Part shown: positions 32,372-40,591 of the stretch, one piece after another
Layout: every line of letters starts with the position of its first letter
How positions within the stretch are numbered: the first letter of the stretch is position 1
Source: Albirhodobacter sp048262715
Lineage (GTDB): Bacteria > Pseudomonadota > Alphaproteobacteria > Rhodobacterales > Rhodobacteraceae
Length of the DNA: 64,000 nucleotides
Assembly (NCBI GenBank): GCA_048262715.1
Contig: JBLXEV010000002.1
Coordinates: 248,001 to 312,000 of the forward strand
Reading direction: 5' to 3'
Notes under the pieces: model-generated
Told to the model about the DNA's origin: nothing
The model's input: only the letters and a program-made list of their open reading frames with translations
The model's database searches: none
Position numbers and translations under genes: made by a program

Positions 32372-33070
32372 ATGATACTGGGTCATATCGGCGTGCGCAA
32401 AGGCTCCAAAGGGGTTCCGGGGAAGAATTTCCGATCCTTCTGTGGGCGGCCTTTGATTGACTGGTCTCTCGATCAACTGATTGAAAACAAACGCATTGAT
32501 CATGTGGTCGTCTCCACCGACGATCCGCAGATCCTTGCTCATGCGCTGGGCCGCGGCACGCTGGATATCGGCTTGCGGCCTGATCACCTTGCCACGGATG
32601 CGGCAGGGAAATTCGGCGTTTGGAAGCATGCGCTGGAGGCCTGCGAGGCGCTGGTGGGCCCCGTGAGCGCCTTTGTCGATATCGATGCGACCTCGCCGAT
32701 GCGGATCATGGAGGATATCGACGGGGCGATCGATCTGTTCTTTGCCGAGCATCCCGATATGGTCATGAATGTCGCCGAGGCTGAAAAGAACCCGTATTTC
32801 AACCTGTTGGAGGCGGATGAAACCGGCGCGCTGCATGTATCGAAACCGCTTCCGGGCGGGGTTGTCGCCCGCCAGCAAGCGCCGAAAGTCTATGAACATG
32901 CGGCCGCGACCTATGTGCTCGATCCGGCCTATCTCAAGCGCTCGTCTGGCCTGTTCGAGGGCCGCGTGTTGCCGCATGTGGTGCCATCGGAGCGCAGCGT
33001 TGATATCGACAGCCCGATTGATTTCAAAATCGCGGAATTCCTGATGGCGGAGCGCCTCGCAGGGCGCTGA
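32372..33070 (+). CDS. neuA: N-acylneuraminate (nonulosonate) cytidylyltransferase
   Basis: A 232-residue nucleotidyltransferase that activates a nonulosonic acid with CTP to the CMP sugar. The CTP-binding motif is a variant, VRKGSKGVPGKNF (about residues 8-20). FVDIDATSPMR supplies the metal-binding aspartate region, and DIDSPIDFKIAEF near the end is typical of the family. GGGAG lies six bases before ATG 32372; ATG 32366 is too close to it. It converges with the Kdo transferase gene with only three bases between the stops. neuB and neuC homologues lie in the same locus. Whether the sugar is sialic, legionaminic or another nonulosonic acid cannot be decided. Confidence 0.88.
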   Translation: MILGHIGVRKGSKGVPGKNFRSFCGRPLIDWSLDQLIENKRIDHVVVSTDDPQILAHALGRGTLDIGLRPDHLATDAAGKFGVWKHALEACEALVGPVSAFVDIDATSPMRIMEDIDGAIDLFFAEHPDMVMNVAEAEKNPYFNLLEADETGALHVSKPLPGGVVARQQAPKVYEHAAATYVLDPAYLKRSSGLFEGRVLPHVVPSERSVDIDSPIDFKIAEFLMAERLAGR

Positions 33071-33073
33071 TCC

Positions 33074-34414
33074 TTAGCGCGACGGGGCGAGACGATCCAT
33101 CGCGTTGAGGGTTTTCTCCACCGATCCGGCATGGGCATTGAGGAAGTCGTCGATCCGAGATGTATCACGAATGTCAGCATCTTGCAGGCCGTTCTTCATC
33201 TCTTGCATGAAGTTTTCTAGCGCGTCATCCAACGCCTGAGCCGTGGTGACATGGGTGACGACACCTGCCGCAATCGCCTCGATTGCCGGATATTCTATGG
33301 TGAAAATCTCCGGCCCGACGATTACAGGTTTGCGTAGCGCCAGCGGCTCGCTGATATTATGCGCGCCCTTGGGAATGAACCCGCCGCCGACCAAGGCGGT
33401 ATCCCCCATCGCGAGGTAGAAATACATCTCCCCCATGGAATTGCCCAAGAGAACGTCAATCTCCGGCGTGGCTTGCAGGGTCAGATCGGGGCTTAGGATC
33501 TCGGAGCGTTTCGCCACGCGCAGCCCCGCCGCGGTGAGCATCTGGAACACCGTATCAAATCGTTCCGGTGCGCGCGGAACATAGATAAACAGCGGGTCAT
33601 AGCCCTTTGAAATCGCGCGTTTTATCGCCGATATGTAGAGATCATCCTCGCCCTCAACCACGCTGGTGAGCACCAGCACAGGCCGATGGGGCGCGAGCGT
33701 TGCACGGGCGGCGATGCCGCGCGCGGGCAGATGCGGCGGGATCGGTTGATCAAAGCGCAATTCGCCTGTGATTTCAATCGGATCAACCCCGACAGAAGAA
33801 AAGCGCTGGCGTTGCAGATCGGATTTCACCATCGCGCCCGCAAATCCCCGCATAATCTGGCCGCGCAGCCCGCCGCTGCGCTGATCCCGTGCGTAGCTTT
33901 TCGAGGGGTATTGCGCGTTGCACATGAACAGCGGGATGCCCGCCTTGCGCGACGCCATGATCATACGGGGCCAGATTTCAACCTCCATCACCAAGCCAAG
34001 AGCGGGGCGGAAGGTATTGAAAAACCGCGTATATGCGAAACCGAACTCGAACGGCACCCAAACCGCGCGCAGGGTTCCTGCGGCGATCTCCGGCGCAAAA
34101 ACCGCCTCCGCCTCACGCCGTCCGGCGGGGGTGAAATGTGTCGTCACAACCCGCTCACCCCGCGCCAAGATCGCGCGGATCAAGGGCACGGCCGAGCGCA
34201 TTTCGCCCAAGGAAACCGCATGCACCCAGATCGTGCGCGGGCCTTCCGGCCAAGGCGCATGGCGGCCGAAACGCTCACCCAAATGCGCGCCGTAATCGGG
34301 ATCTTTCTTCGCGCGTTTGCGCAGGTAAAGCAGCGCTGCGGGCAGCCCGAGCCACCAGAGCGCGCTATAGCCCAGCAGGGTCGCGCGCAGTTTGAGCGAG
34401 GGAAAACCAGTCAT
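33074..34414 (-). CDS. waaA: 3-deoxy-D-manno-octulosonic acid (Kdo) transferase
   Basis: A 446-residue GT30 enzyme. Residues 7-32 form a hydrophobic N-terminal anchor (LRATLLGYSALWWLGLPAALLYL). WVHAVSLGEMRSAVPL contains the catalytic glutamate of WaaA enzymes. EVEIWPRMI, SYARDQRSGG and the C-terminal domain with GNSMGEMYFYLAMGDTALVGGGFIPKGAHNISEP are all family signatures. It should transfer Kdo from CMP-Kdo to lipid A. The start codon at 34414 overlaps the stop of the upstream paralogue (ATGA), so they form a translationally coupled pair. Confidence 0.92.
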   Translation of the reverse strand: MTGFPSLKLRATLLGYSALWWLGLPAALLYLRKRAKKDPDYGAHLGERFGRHAPWPEGPRTIWVHAVSLGEMRSAVPLIRAILARGERVVTTHFTPAGRREAEAVFAPEIAAGTLRAVWVPFEFGFAYTRFFNTFRPALGLVMEVEIWPRMIMASRKAGIPLFMCNAQYPSKSYARDQRSGGLRGQIMRGFAGAMVKSDLQRQRFSSVGVDPIEITGELRFDQPIPPHLPARGIAARATLAPHRPVLVLTSVVEGEDDLYISAIKRAISKGYDPLFIYVPRAPERFDTVFQMLTAAGLRVAKRSEILSPDLTLQATPEIDVLLGNSMGEMYFYLAMGDTALVGGGFIPKGAHNISEPLALRKPVIVGPEIFTIEYPAIEAIAAGVVTHVTTAQALDDALENFMQEMKNGLQDADIRDTSRIDDFLNAHAGSVEKTLNAMDRLAPSR

Positions 34415-35727
34415 GCGCCGGACCCGGGCAGTAAATCGGTGAGTTGACGCGCCAAATCGCCGAGCGCCGCGCCATTCTCGGCGCAACAAGCGGCGGCGCG
34501 CGCCACTTGCGGGCCAAGGTCGCTGCGCAAAGCGCCAACGATCTCGTCTGCGTTGGTCACTTGCGTTGCAGCGCGGAAACCGTGCAGCCTTGCGTAATCC
34601 GCGCGAAAATTCTCGATCCGCGGGCCATGCAGGATCGCCGCGCCCAAACGCGCCGCCTCCCACGGATTATGCCCCTCCACATCGCTAAAGCTGCCGCCGA
34701 TCAGCGCGGTTGAGGCAAGGCGATACCACAGGCCCATCTCGCCGAATGTATCGGCAATGAAGACCTGATCGCTTGCATCGGGCAGGGTGTTGGTGCTGCG
34801 CAGCGCAGTGCGCAGGCCTAGGGTGCGCGCCGCCGCCGCGATTTCGTCTCTGCGCTCCAGCGCGCGCGGCACGAGGATGAGGAGCGCTGACGGGTCATCA
34901 GCAAGGATTTTACGATGCGCCTCCAGCGCCAGCGCCTCGCCAGCACCATGCGATGGCCCGACCATCCAGACCTTGCGATCCCCGATCGCGCCGCGCAGCG
35001 CGCGCAGCGCCGCCGGATCGGCACTTAACGCGGGCGCGATCAGCTTGAGCGACGGATGGACCTGCACGGGTTTGGGCGCGCCGAGCTGCTCAATATGGGC
35101 GGCACTGTCAGGATCTTGCGCGGAGATCAGGCTAAAGCGCTTGAACAGATCGCGGTAAAGGCCACCAACCCTGCGGCGCTTGGCGAAGGAGGCCGCGCCG
35201 ATCCGTGCGTTGACCAGCGCGAGCGGGATCCCGCGATCATGGGTCTGCACGATCAGATTGGGCCAGATATCTTGCTCCGCCCAGATCGAGAGATCGGGCT
35301 TCCAATAGTCGAGAAACGGGCCGATGAAGCGCGTCGCATCCAGCGGCAGGAATTGGTGCTGCGTTTGCGGCGGGCAGTTCTGCGCGAAGACCTGCGCCGA
35401 GGATCGGGCGGAAGAGGTCACCAAAACCTGCAGATCGGGGGTGAGGGCGTGCATCTCGGAAATCAGCCCGCGCAGCGCCATCACCTCGCCCAGACCCACT
35501 GCATGCATCCACACCAGCCGCGTGCTGGCGGGGCGCCAGCCAGACGGGCGGCCGAGTTTTTCGGCAATCCGCGCCGGATCTTCGCGGCCCTTATCTGCGC
35601 GCGCTTTGAGAAGACGCGGCGCGAAGGGCGCGATCAGAGCGGTGGCGGCAATATAGCTGCGCAGCAAAGCGCCTTTGCCCATCCGCTTGCCGCGCGGGCG
35701 CGGCGGCTCGGCGTCCGGTTTACCCAA
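34411..35727 (-). CDS. Second GT30 (WaaA-like) glycosyltransferase paralogue
   Basis: A 438-residue divergent relative of its downstream neighbour. It has a weaker N-terminal hydrophobic segment (about residues 20-40), the motif WMHAVGLGEVMALRGL with the catalytic glutamate retained, and AEQDIWPNLI in place of the usual EVE triad. FIADTFGEMGLWYRLASTALIGGSFSDVEGHNPWEAARLG corresponds to the C-terminal donor-binding region. Start: a TTG at 35727 overlaps the neuC stop by eight bases; ATG 35682 is an alternative. It could add a second Kdo or a related CMP-activated sugar such as the nonulosonate made by the neighbouring genes. Confidence 0.85.
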   Translation of the reverse strand: MGKPDAEPPRPRGKRMGKGALLRSYIAATALIAPFAPRLLKARADKGREDPARIAEKLGRPSGWRPASTRLVWMHAVGLGEVMALRGLISEMHALTPDLQVLVTSSARSSAQVFAQNCPPQTQHQFLPLDATRFIGPFLDYWKPDLSIWAEQDIWPNLIVQTHDRGIPLALVNARIGAASFAKRRRVGGLYRDLFKRFSLISAQDPDSAAHIEQLGAPKPVQVHPSLKLIAPALSADPAALRALRGAIGDRKVWMVGPSHGAGEALALEAHRKILADDPSALLILVPRALERRDEIAAAARTLGLRTALRSTNTLPDASDQVFIADTFGEMGLWYRLASTALIGGSFSDVEGHNPWEAARLGAAILHGPRIENFRADYARLHGFRAATQVTNADEIVGALRSDLGPQVARAAACCAENGAALGDLARQLTDLLPGSGA

Positions 35728-36841
35728 TATCCTTGAACTCTTTTTGCAGCCCGCGATCCCAGAAATCGGGATCGGAGATCACCTCGACAAACCGATCCGC
35801 TGCGCGGCCTTCGCCAAAGGCGGTATGGGGCGGGAAGCGTTTCCCCCAGTTGGTTTCGATGAATTCTGAAATTCCAGATCTATCTGATGCTTTGAGCGCG
35901 CGGATCGAGGGGGCGGAGGCGCGGTTGGTCTGGCGCGTGCCAATATCGATTGAGGGGATGCCAAGGAAGGGCGCCTCGCGCACCCCTGCGGAGGAATTGC
36001 CCACCATCATCGCCGCGTTCTTCATCAGCTCCGAGAAATGGGCGAACCGCATCGAGGGGATCAGCCGGAACTGGCTTGTCGGCAAGGCGCGGATCACGTC
36101 AAAAATCGCTTCCGACCCAGGGTCGTTATTGGGCGCGATCAGCACGAAGTTCTTGCCGGTGGCTTGTAGCGCGCCGTAAAGATCGGCGGCTTGCGCGCCC
36201 ATGCTGGCGGCTTCCGATGTCACCGGATGGAAGACGGAGATCCCGTAATCCGCCCAAGGGATATCGTAGCGCGCGCGCACCTCATCCAAGCTGACGCCGG
36301 AGTTTCCTGCGTGGAAATCCAGCTCCGGAGACCCGATTGCGTGAATGTTTTCAATCGGTTCCCCGAGGGTCGCCACACGCTTTCCGGCCTCGACCGAGCT
36401 CACAAAATGATGCGCGGCGAGCTTGGAATTGCAATGCCGGAAGATCTCGTCAATCGTGCCCGAGACCTCGCCACCCTCGACATGCGCCGAACGGATGTAA
36501 TTCGTCGCCGCCACCAGCGCGCAGGCCAGCGCCTCCACTCGGTCGCCATGCACCACGATCAGATCTGGGCGGTGCTCGGTCACGAAATCGGAAAAGCCGA
36601 TGACAGTTTTCGCGAGGATCATATCTTGCGGATCGCCGGGGCGCTGGTTCAGAAACTCATGCACCTGCACGCCGGGCATCCGGTGGACCTCCAGCTTGGT
36701 CATCCCGTAGCGCTGTAGCATATGCATCCCCGTCACGAAGAACGAGACCACAAACCCCGCATCCCGCGCAGCGATGGCGAGGGGTTCGAGCTTGCCAAAA
36801 TCGGCGCGGGTGCCGGTGACGAAGAGAATGCTATGTGTCAT
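35720..36841 (-). CDS. neuC: UDP-GlcNAc 2-epimerase, hydrolysing (NeuC/LegG family)
   Basis: A 373-residue protein of the UDP-N-acetylglucosamine 2-epimerase superfamily. The N-terminus FVTGTRADFGKLEPL is the NeuC-type nucleotide-binding loop. DLIVVHGDRVEALA, SAHVEGGEVSGTIDE, MVGNSSAGVREAPFLGIPSIDIGTRQTNR follow at the expected spacings. NeuC releases ManNAc from UDP-GlcNAc; the related LegG acts on other substrates. The ATG at 36841 has no clear ribosome-binding site. The gene is first of a leftward trio with the two GT30 genes. Confidence 0.9.
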   Translation of the reverse strand: MTHSILFVTGTRADFGKLEPLAIAARDAGFVVSFFVTGMHMLQRYGMTKLEVHRMPGVQVHEFLNQRPGDPQDMILAKTVIGFSDFVTEHRPDLIVVHGDRVEALACALVAATNYIRSAHVEGGEVSGTIDEIFRHCNSKLAAHHFVSSVEAGKRVATLGEPIENIHAIGSPELDFHAGNSGVSLDEVRARYDIPWADYGISVFHPVTSEAASMGAQAADLYGALQATGKNFVLIAPNNDPGSEAIFDVIRALPTSQFRLIPSMRFAHFSELMKNAAMMVGNSSAGVREAPFLGIPSIDIGTRQTNRASAPSIRALKASDRSGISEFIETNWGKRFPPHTAFGEGRAADRFVEVISDPDFWDRGLQKEFKDIG

Positions 36842-37045
36842 GCGCTTGCATATCTTTTCAGGCGGATCGGTGCAAGAGAGCGCCCGCATAAAGCGGTGAA
36901 GTGGGCGGGGGAATGGCAACGTCGTGCAGTCTATGAAGCGCCCTCATGAGATGGTAGTGGAAAGGCGTTGCGGCTGGGGGTCGGAAGCGAACTGCGTTGC
37001 CTGATACCTGAGCGTGCAGCCTGAATGAGATGAAAGGTGAGATAG

Positions 37046-37798
37046 ATGGACCGTGTTGTTATCTGCATGAAATGGGGCACGCTTTATAGCGCCGATTATG
37101 TGAATGTGCTCTATAATGCAGTGCGCGCCCATCTGGAGGGGCCGTTCCGTTTCGTCTGCCTGACGGATGATCCCGAGGGGATTTTGGAGGCCGTCGAGTG
37201 CCACCCGATCCCCGAGTTCGGTCTTGAGCATCGCCATTGGTATGATGGGGCTTGGCCCAAGCTGGGCGTGTTTTCCCAAGATCTCTATGGCTTGAAGGGG
37301 CGCGGGCTGTTCATTGATCTCGATATGATTATTTGCGGCGATCTGGCCCCTTTCTTCACCCATGCGCAGGGCTTGGTGACGATTGATGAGGGGGTTTGGA
37401 ATGATGGCGCGGCCTCGACGATGACATCGATCTTCGCCTTCGATCTCGGCGCAATGTCTGGGATTTTGAAGCGGTTTGTTGCAGATCGGGATGGGATGGT
37501 TGCGCGGTATAAGATTGAGCAGGCCTATCTTCACGGAGAGGCACAGCCGATCAGCTATTGGCCCGCCGAATGGCTTGTCAGCTTTAAGAGACACCTACGG
37601 CAGCCTTTGCTGTTGGATCGGTTCCAACATCCAAAACAGCCGCCGGAAGCCGCGCGGATTGTTGTGTTTCATGGTCGCCCGCGCCCGATTGACCTGATGC
37701 GGCCGGGCGGCGGGAACCGAGATCTATTCCCGCATTATGTCGGCGGGCAGGTGGGCTGGGCGCGCGACTACTGGCTCAAATACGGCGGGCGGTTGTAA
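37046..37798 (+). CDS. Glycosyltransferase-like protein
   Basis: A 250-residue protein resembling GT-A glycosyltransferases of lipopolysaccharide loci. It opens with VVICMKWGTLYSADYVNVLYNAV, and the candidate metal-binding motif is DLDMII (about residue 93), preceded by RGLFI as in nucleotide-diphospho-sugar transferases. VVFHGRPRP near the end is a common feature of this uncharacterised group. No signal peptide or membrane segment is seen. It is the only rightward gene within the glycan block, divergent from neuC and convergent with a GT25 gene. Donor and acceptor are unknown. Confidence 0.75.
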   Translation: MDRVVICMKWGTLYSADYVNVLYNAVRAHLEGPFRFVCLTDDPEGILEAVECHPIPEFGLEHRHWYDGAWPKLGVFSQDLYGLKGRGLFIDLDMIICGDLAPFFTHAQGLVTIDEGVWNDGAASTMTSIFAFDLGAMSGILKRFVADRDGMVARYKIEQAYLHGEAQPISYWPAEWLVSFKRHLRQPLLLDRFQHPKQPPEAARIVVFHGRPRPIDLMRPGGGNRDLFPHYVGGQVGWARDYWLKYGGRL

Positions 37799-37801
37799 CG
37801 C

Positions 37802-38563
37802 TCACCGGCGATGTGAGAGCATGCCGTTACGCGCAAGCCAAAGCAGGCGGCGCGGGTAATTCGCGAGCTTATGCACGTAATGCGGCAGGCGTTTCCACTT
37901 CGGGAGTTTGTGATTGCGCGCCATTGCCGTCCCCGTGAGGAAGCTCTCACCCTGATCTTCGGGATGGGCGGGCCAAGGGGTCAGCCCCGTCAGCCGGATG
38001 TTATAGGCGAAGATCCGGTTCAACTCGTGATCATGCGCGCGCCGGATCGGGTAGAAACTGGCGGCGAGCTTGGCGGCGGTCTCCCGTTTGATCAGATAGC
38101 AGGCGTTTCCGGTGAATGGCCCCCAATAAGCGCTGAGCGTGTAGCCGTCACGGGTGGCCTGCGCGATGGCCCCTTTGGCTCGAATCTTGGCAAAGCGGCA
38201 AATATCCCAACGGTCCTGCAAGGCCAGCGCGGCCTCGACCGCCTGTGCAAAATCGGCGTGGAAGACGACGTCATCCTCGCAAATCAACGCGACGGGATCC
38301 GGCCCTTGGCCGATCTGCGCCCAAAGATCGACATGCGACGCATAGCACCCCATATGCCCTGCAGAGATTTCCGACCCCATGAAACGCCGCCAAGCGACGG
38401 GATCCGATTTTGCCAAGAGTTCGGCCTCACGCGCCCGCCCGTCCACCCCATCAAAGATCTGATAGGTGATCCCCGCCTGAGCGCATTCCGCCGCAAACTG
38501 CACGCGGCGCTCCACCGCGCGGGTGAGGGAGATAACATAGGTGGGTAAAGTGCTTAGGCGCAT
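37802..38563 (-). CDS. Family 25 glycosyltransferase (LPS type)
   Basis: A 253-residue protein of the LPS glycosyltransferase family 25. The N-terminus TYVISLTRAVERRVQF is the family opening. SAGHMGCYASHVDLW and ICEDDVVFHADF (about residues 93-104) provide the conserved GCxxSH and EDD motifs. FTGNACYLIKR occurs in the second half. The C-terminus is basic and aromatic. ATG 38563 is preceded by AGAG. It follows another GT25 gene closely (7 bp) in a leftward unit that begins with neuB, so it probably adds sugars to the same surface glycan. Confidence 0.88.
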   Translation of the reverse strand: MRLSTLPTYVISLTRAVERRVQFAAECAQAGITYQIFDGVDGRAREAELLAKSDPVAWRRFMGSEISAGHMGCYASHVDLWAQIGQGPDPVALICEDDVVFHADFAQAVEAALALQDRWDICRFAKIRAKGAIAQATRDGYTLSAYWGPFTGNACYLIKRETAAKLAASFYPIRRAHDHELNRIFAYNIRLTGLTPWPAHPEDQGESFLTGTAMARNHKLPKWKRLPHYVHKLANYPRRLLWLARNGMLSHRR

Positions 38564-38570
38564 GGGATCT

Positions 38571-39335
38571 CTACCTATTGCAGAACATATTGAGATAGGC
38601 CCAGCCATAGTTGGCTGCGTTGCGCCGAAGTCGCGCCATCGGATGCCGTTGGTTAATCCGCGCTTCAATGCTTGTCGGCATCGGCAGCAGGTCGACGACG
38701 GGGGTGGAAAGCGAAAGCCCGCGACCTGTCTTTGCAAGATGTGCGCGCAGTTGTTGATCAACAGGCAGATACATCCCGTGACGCCGCACATGCTCGAGAA
38801 ACGCCTGCGCGCCCGAGCGCGACCAGAGGAGCGCAGAGGTCAGAGTGGGGAAGTAAAATGCTCGGCGCAGCGTGCGGCCTTTGAAGCTGGGCATGGCGGG
38901 GGTGCATATCGATTTATACCGCTTGCCATAAGAAGCAGAGAGATTGAGGCAGCTCCAATCCCATGCTAACCGATTCAATTCAGTGGTTAGATCCGCCAAA
39001 AAGGGTTGAAAATCGGGTGGCAGATCTACGTCGTCCTCCAGCACCAATAGATGCGTGCGCCCGCTGTCCAAAAACGTCTGCAGCGCCTCGATATGGCTTA
39101 AGAAACACCCGATCTCACCGCGCGCCAGATCGACCCCGTGAAACCGCTTCGCCTTTCCGGCGCGATAGAGCGGATGCGCTAGATAGCCATGAGCGGGTGG
39201 CTCAACGGCGGCCAAGCGCTCCCATTGCAAGCCGACCGCGGCAAGCTCGGCGGTGATGTGCTGCAGCCGATCTTCGCATCGATCAAGATTGATGACGCGA
39301 ATGAGGGGCTGCTGACTCACACCAAATCCGCCCAT
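38571..39335 (-). CDS. Family 25 glycosyltransferase (LPS type)
   Basis: A 254-residue GT25 protein. IRVINLDRCEDRLQHI is the N-terminal family signature, GEIGCFLSHIEALQTF carries the conserved GCxxSH, and LLVLEDDVDLPPDFQPF the EDD motif. SALLWSRSGAQAFL lies in the second half. It shares the family but little detail with the following GT25, so they probably make different linkages. The start is uncertain: ATG 39335 overlaps neuB by 19 bases, whereas GTG 39320 forms a neat GTGA overlap with the neuB stop. Confidence 0.87.
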   Translation of the reverse strand: MGGFGVSQQPLIRVINLDRCEDRLQHITAELAAVGLQWERLAAVEPPAHGYLAHPLYRAGKAKRFHGVDLARGEIGCFLSHIEALQTFLDSGRTHLLVLEDDVDLPPDFQPFLADLTTELNRLAWDWSCLNLSASYGKRYKSICTPAMPSFKGRTLRRAFYFPTLTSALLWSRSGAQAFLEHVRRHGMYLPVDQQLRAHLAKTGRGLSLSTPVVDLLPMPTSIEARINQRHPMARLRRNAANYGWAYLNMFCNR

Positions 39336-40345
39336 TTCAACTGGGTGTTGCGGGGCAGGGCGCGGGTGGTGGTTTTGCCCACGACCTTATCGAAATCATA
39401 ACCCGCAATCTCGCCCGATCCGGGGCGGCGCGCCCAGATATCGGCCTCGGTGATCAGATGGCCCTCTGGCAGGTCACGGTCCGCAACCACGCTTGCGCGG
39501 GCGAAGCGGTAGACGGATTCCTCGGCCTCGGTGCGTTGCTTGGGATTGTTCGCCGCGATCCAGATTTCCTTCGAGCGATCAATCAGATGGCGCAGCTCTG
39601 CCGGATCCATTGAATTGATGATATCGGGGCCTGCGCGGTAGCGGCTATCGGTGTAGTGGCGCTCCAAGATGCAGGCGCCGAGCGCAACCGATGCCAAGGC
39701 CATATCCGGCCCGATCGAGTGATCCGAGAACCCGACCGGTACATTGGGGAAGGCCGTGCGCAGCTCTGTCACGCCTTTGAGCGATACAATCTCGGGGGGG
39801 CTGGGGTAGAGGTTGGTACATTCCAGCAGCGCATATTCCACGCCCGAACGTTCCAGAATCTCGACGCTGGCGCGGATTGTGTCGATGCTTTGCATCCCCG
39901 TGGACAGGATGATCGGTTTGCCAAATCGCGCGATATGGCGGATCAGCGGCAGGTTATCGGCCTCACCCGAGCCGATTTTATAGGCCAGCACGCCGATCTC
40001 TTCCAGGAAATCCGCCGCCGCGCGTGAGAACGGCGTGGAGAGGTAAATCATCCCGAGGCTCTCGGTATAGGCTTTCAGCGCGATCTCGTCGTCCTTCGAG
40101 AGGGCACAGCGCGCCATCACCTCCCAGATCGAGACATCCGCATTGGGCGGGAAGATCTGCTTGGCCTCATCGGTCATCTCGTCTTCCAAGATATGCGTCT
40201 GATGCTTGACGCATTCGCAGCCCGAGGCCGCAGCAAGGCGCACCATATCCTTGGCAACCTCCAGCGAGCCGCCGTGATTGATGCCGATCTCTGCGATCAC
40301 GAGAGGAGGGTGGTCATAGCCAATGGCGCGGGAGCCGATTTTCAT
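39317..40345 (-). CDS. neuB: N-acetylneuraminate (nonulosonate) synthase
   Basis: A 342-residue NeuB-family enzyme that condenses a 2-acetamido hexose with phosphoenolpyruvate. The barrel domain has VIAEIGINHGGSLEVAKDMVRLAAASGCECVKHQTH, YKIGSGEADNLPLI, STGMQSIDTIRA, and GFSDHSIGPDMALASVALGACILERHYTDSR. The C-terminal SAF (antifreeze-like) domain covers about residues 280-342. AAGGA lies seven bases before ATG 40345. Together with the neuC and neuA homologues it completes a minimal route from UDP-GlcNAc to a CMP-nonulosonate. Sialate, legionaminate or pseudaminate synthase cannot be separated by eye. Confidence 0.9.
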   Translation of the reverse strand: MKIGSRAIGYDHPPLVIAEIGINHGGSLEVAKDMVRLAAASGCECVKHQTHILEDEMTDEAKQIFPPNADVSIWEVMARCALSKDDEIALKAYTESLGMIYLSTPFSRAAADFLEEIGVLAYKIGSGEADNLPLIRHIARFGKPIILSTGMQSIDTIRASVEILERSGVEYALLECTNLYPSPPEIVSLKGVTELRTAFPNVPVGFSDHSIGPDMALASVALGACILERHYTDSRYRAGPDIINSMDPAELRHLIDRSKEIWIAANNPKQRTEAEESVYRFARASVVADRDLPEGHLITEADIWARRPGSGEIAGYDFDKVVGKTTTRALPRNTQLKWADLV

Positions 40346-40591
40346 CGCGAAATCCTTGAAGCTGGAATGTGCTATTCGTTCAATCTTTGGTCTCGCCCAG
40401 CGGCGGGCGACTGTCAACGTGGCTGTGGCGGCCGATTGGGCATGGATCCGCTTGTTTATGGGTGACACATCGCGGTTTTGGCAGCGGGACGGGCTGATAT
40501 GAGTTGAACGAAATCGAAAAACCATCATAAAAACGACCAAATTTGTGGATAGGCAGGCGCGCGAAGCGATGCGCGTTGGAGGAATTGAGCG

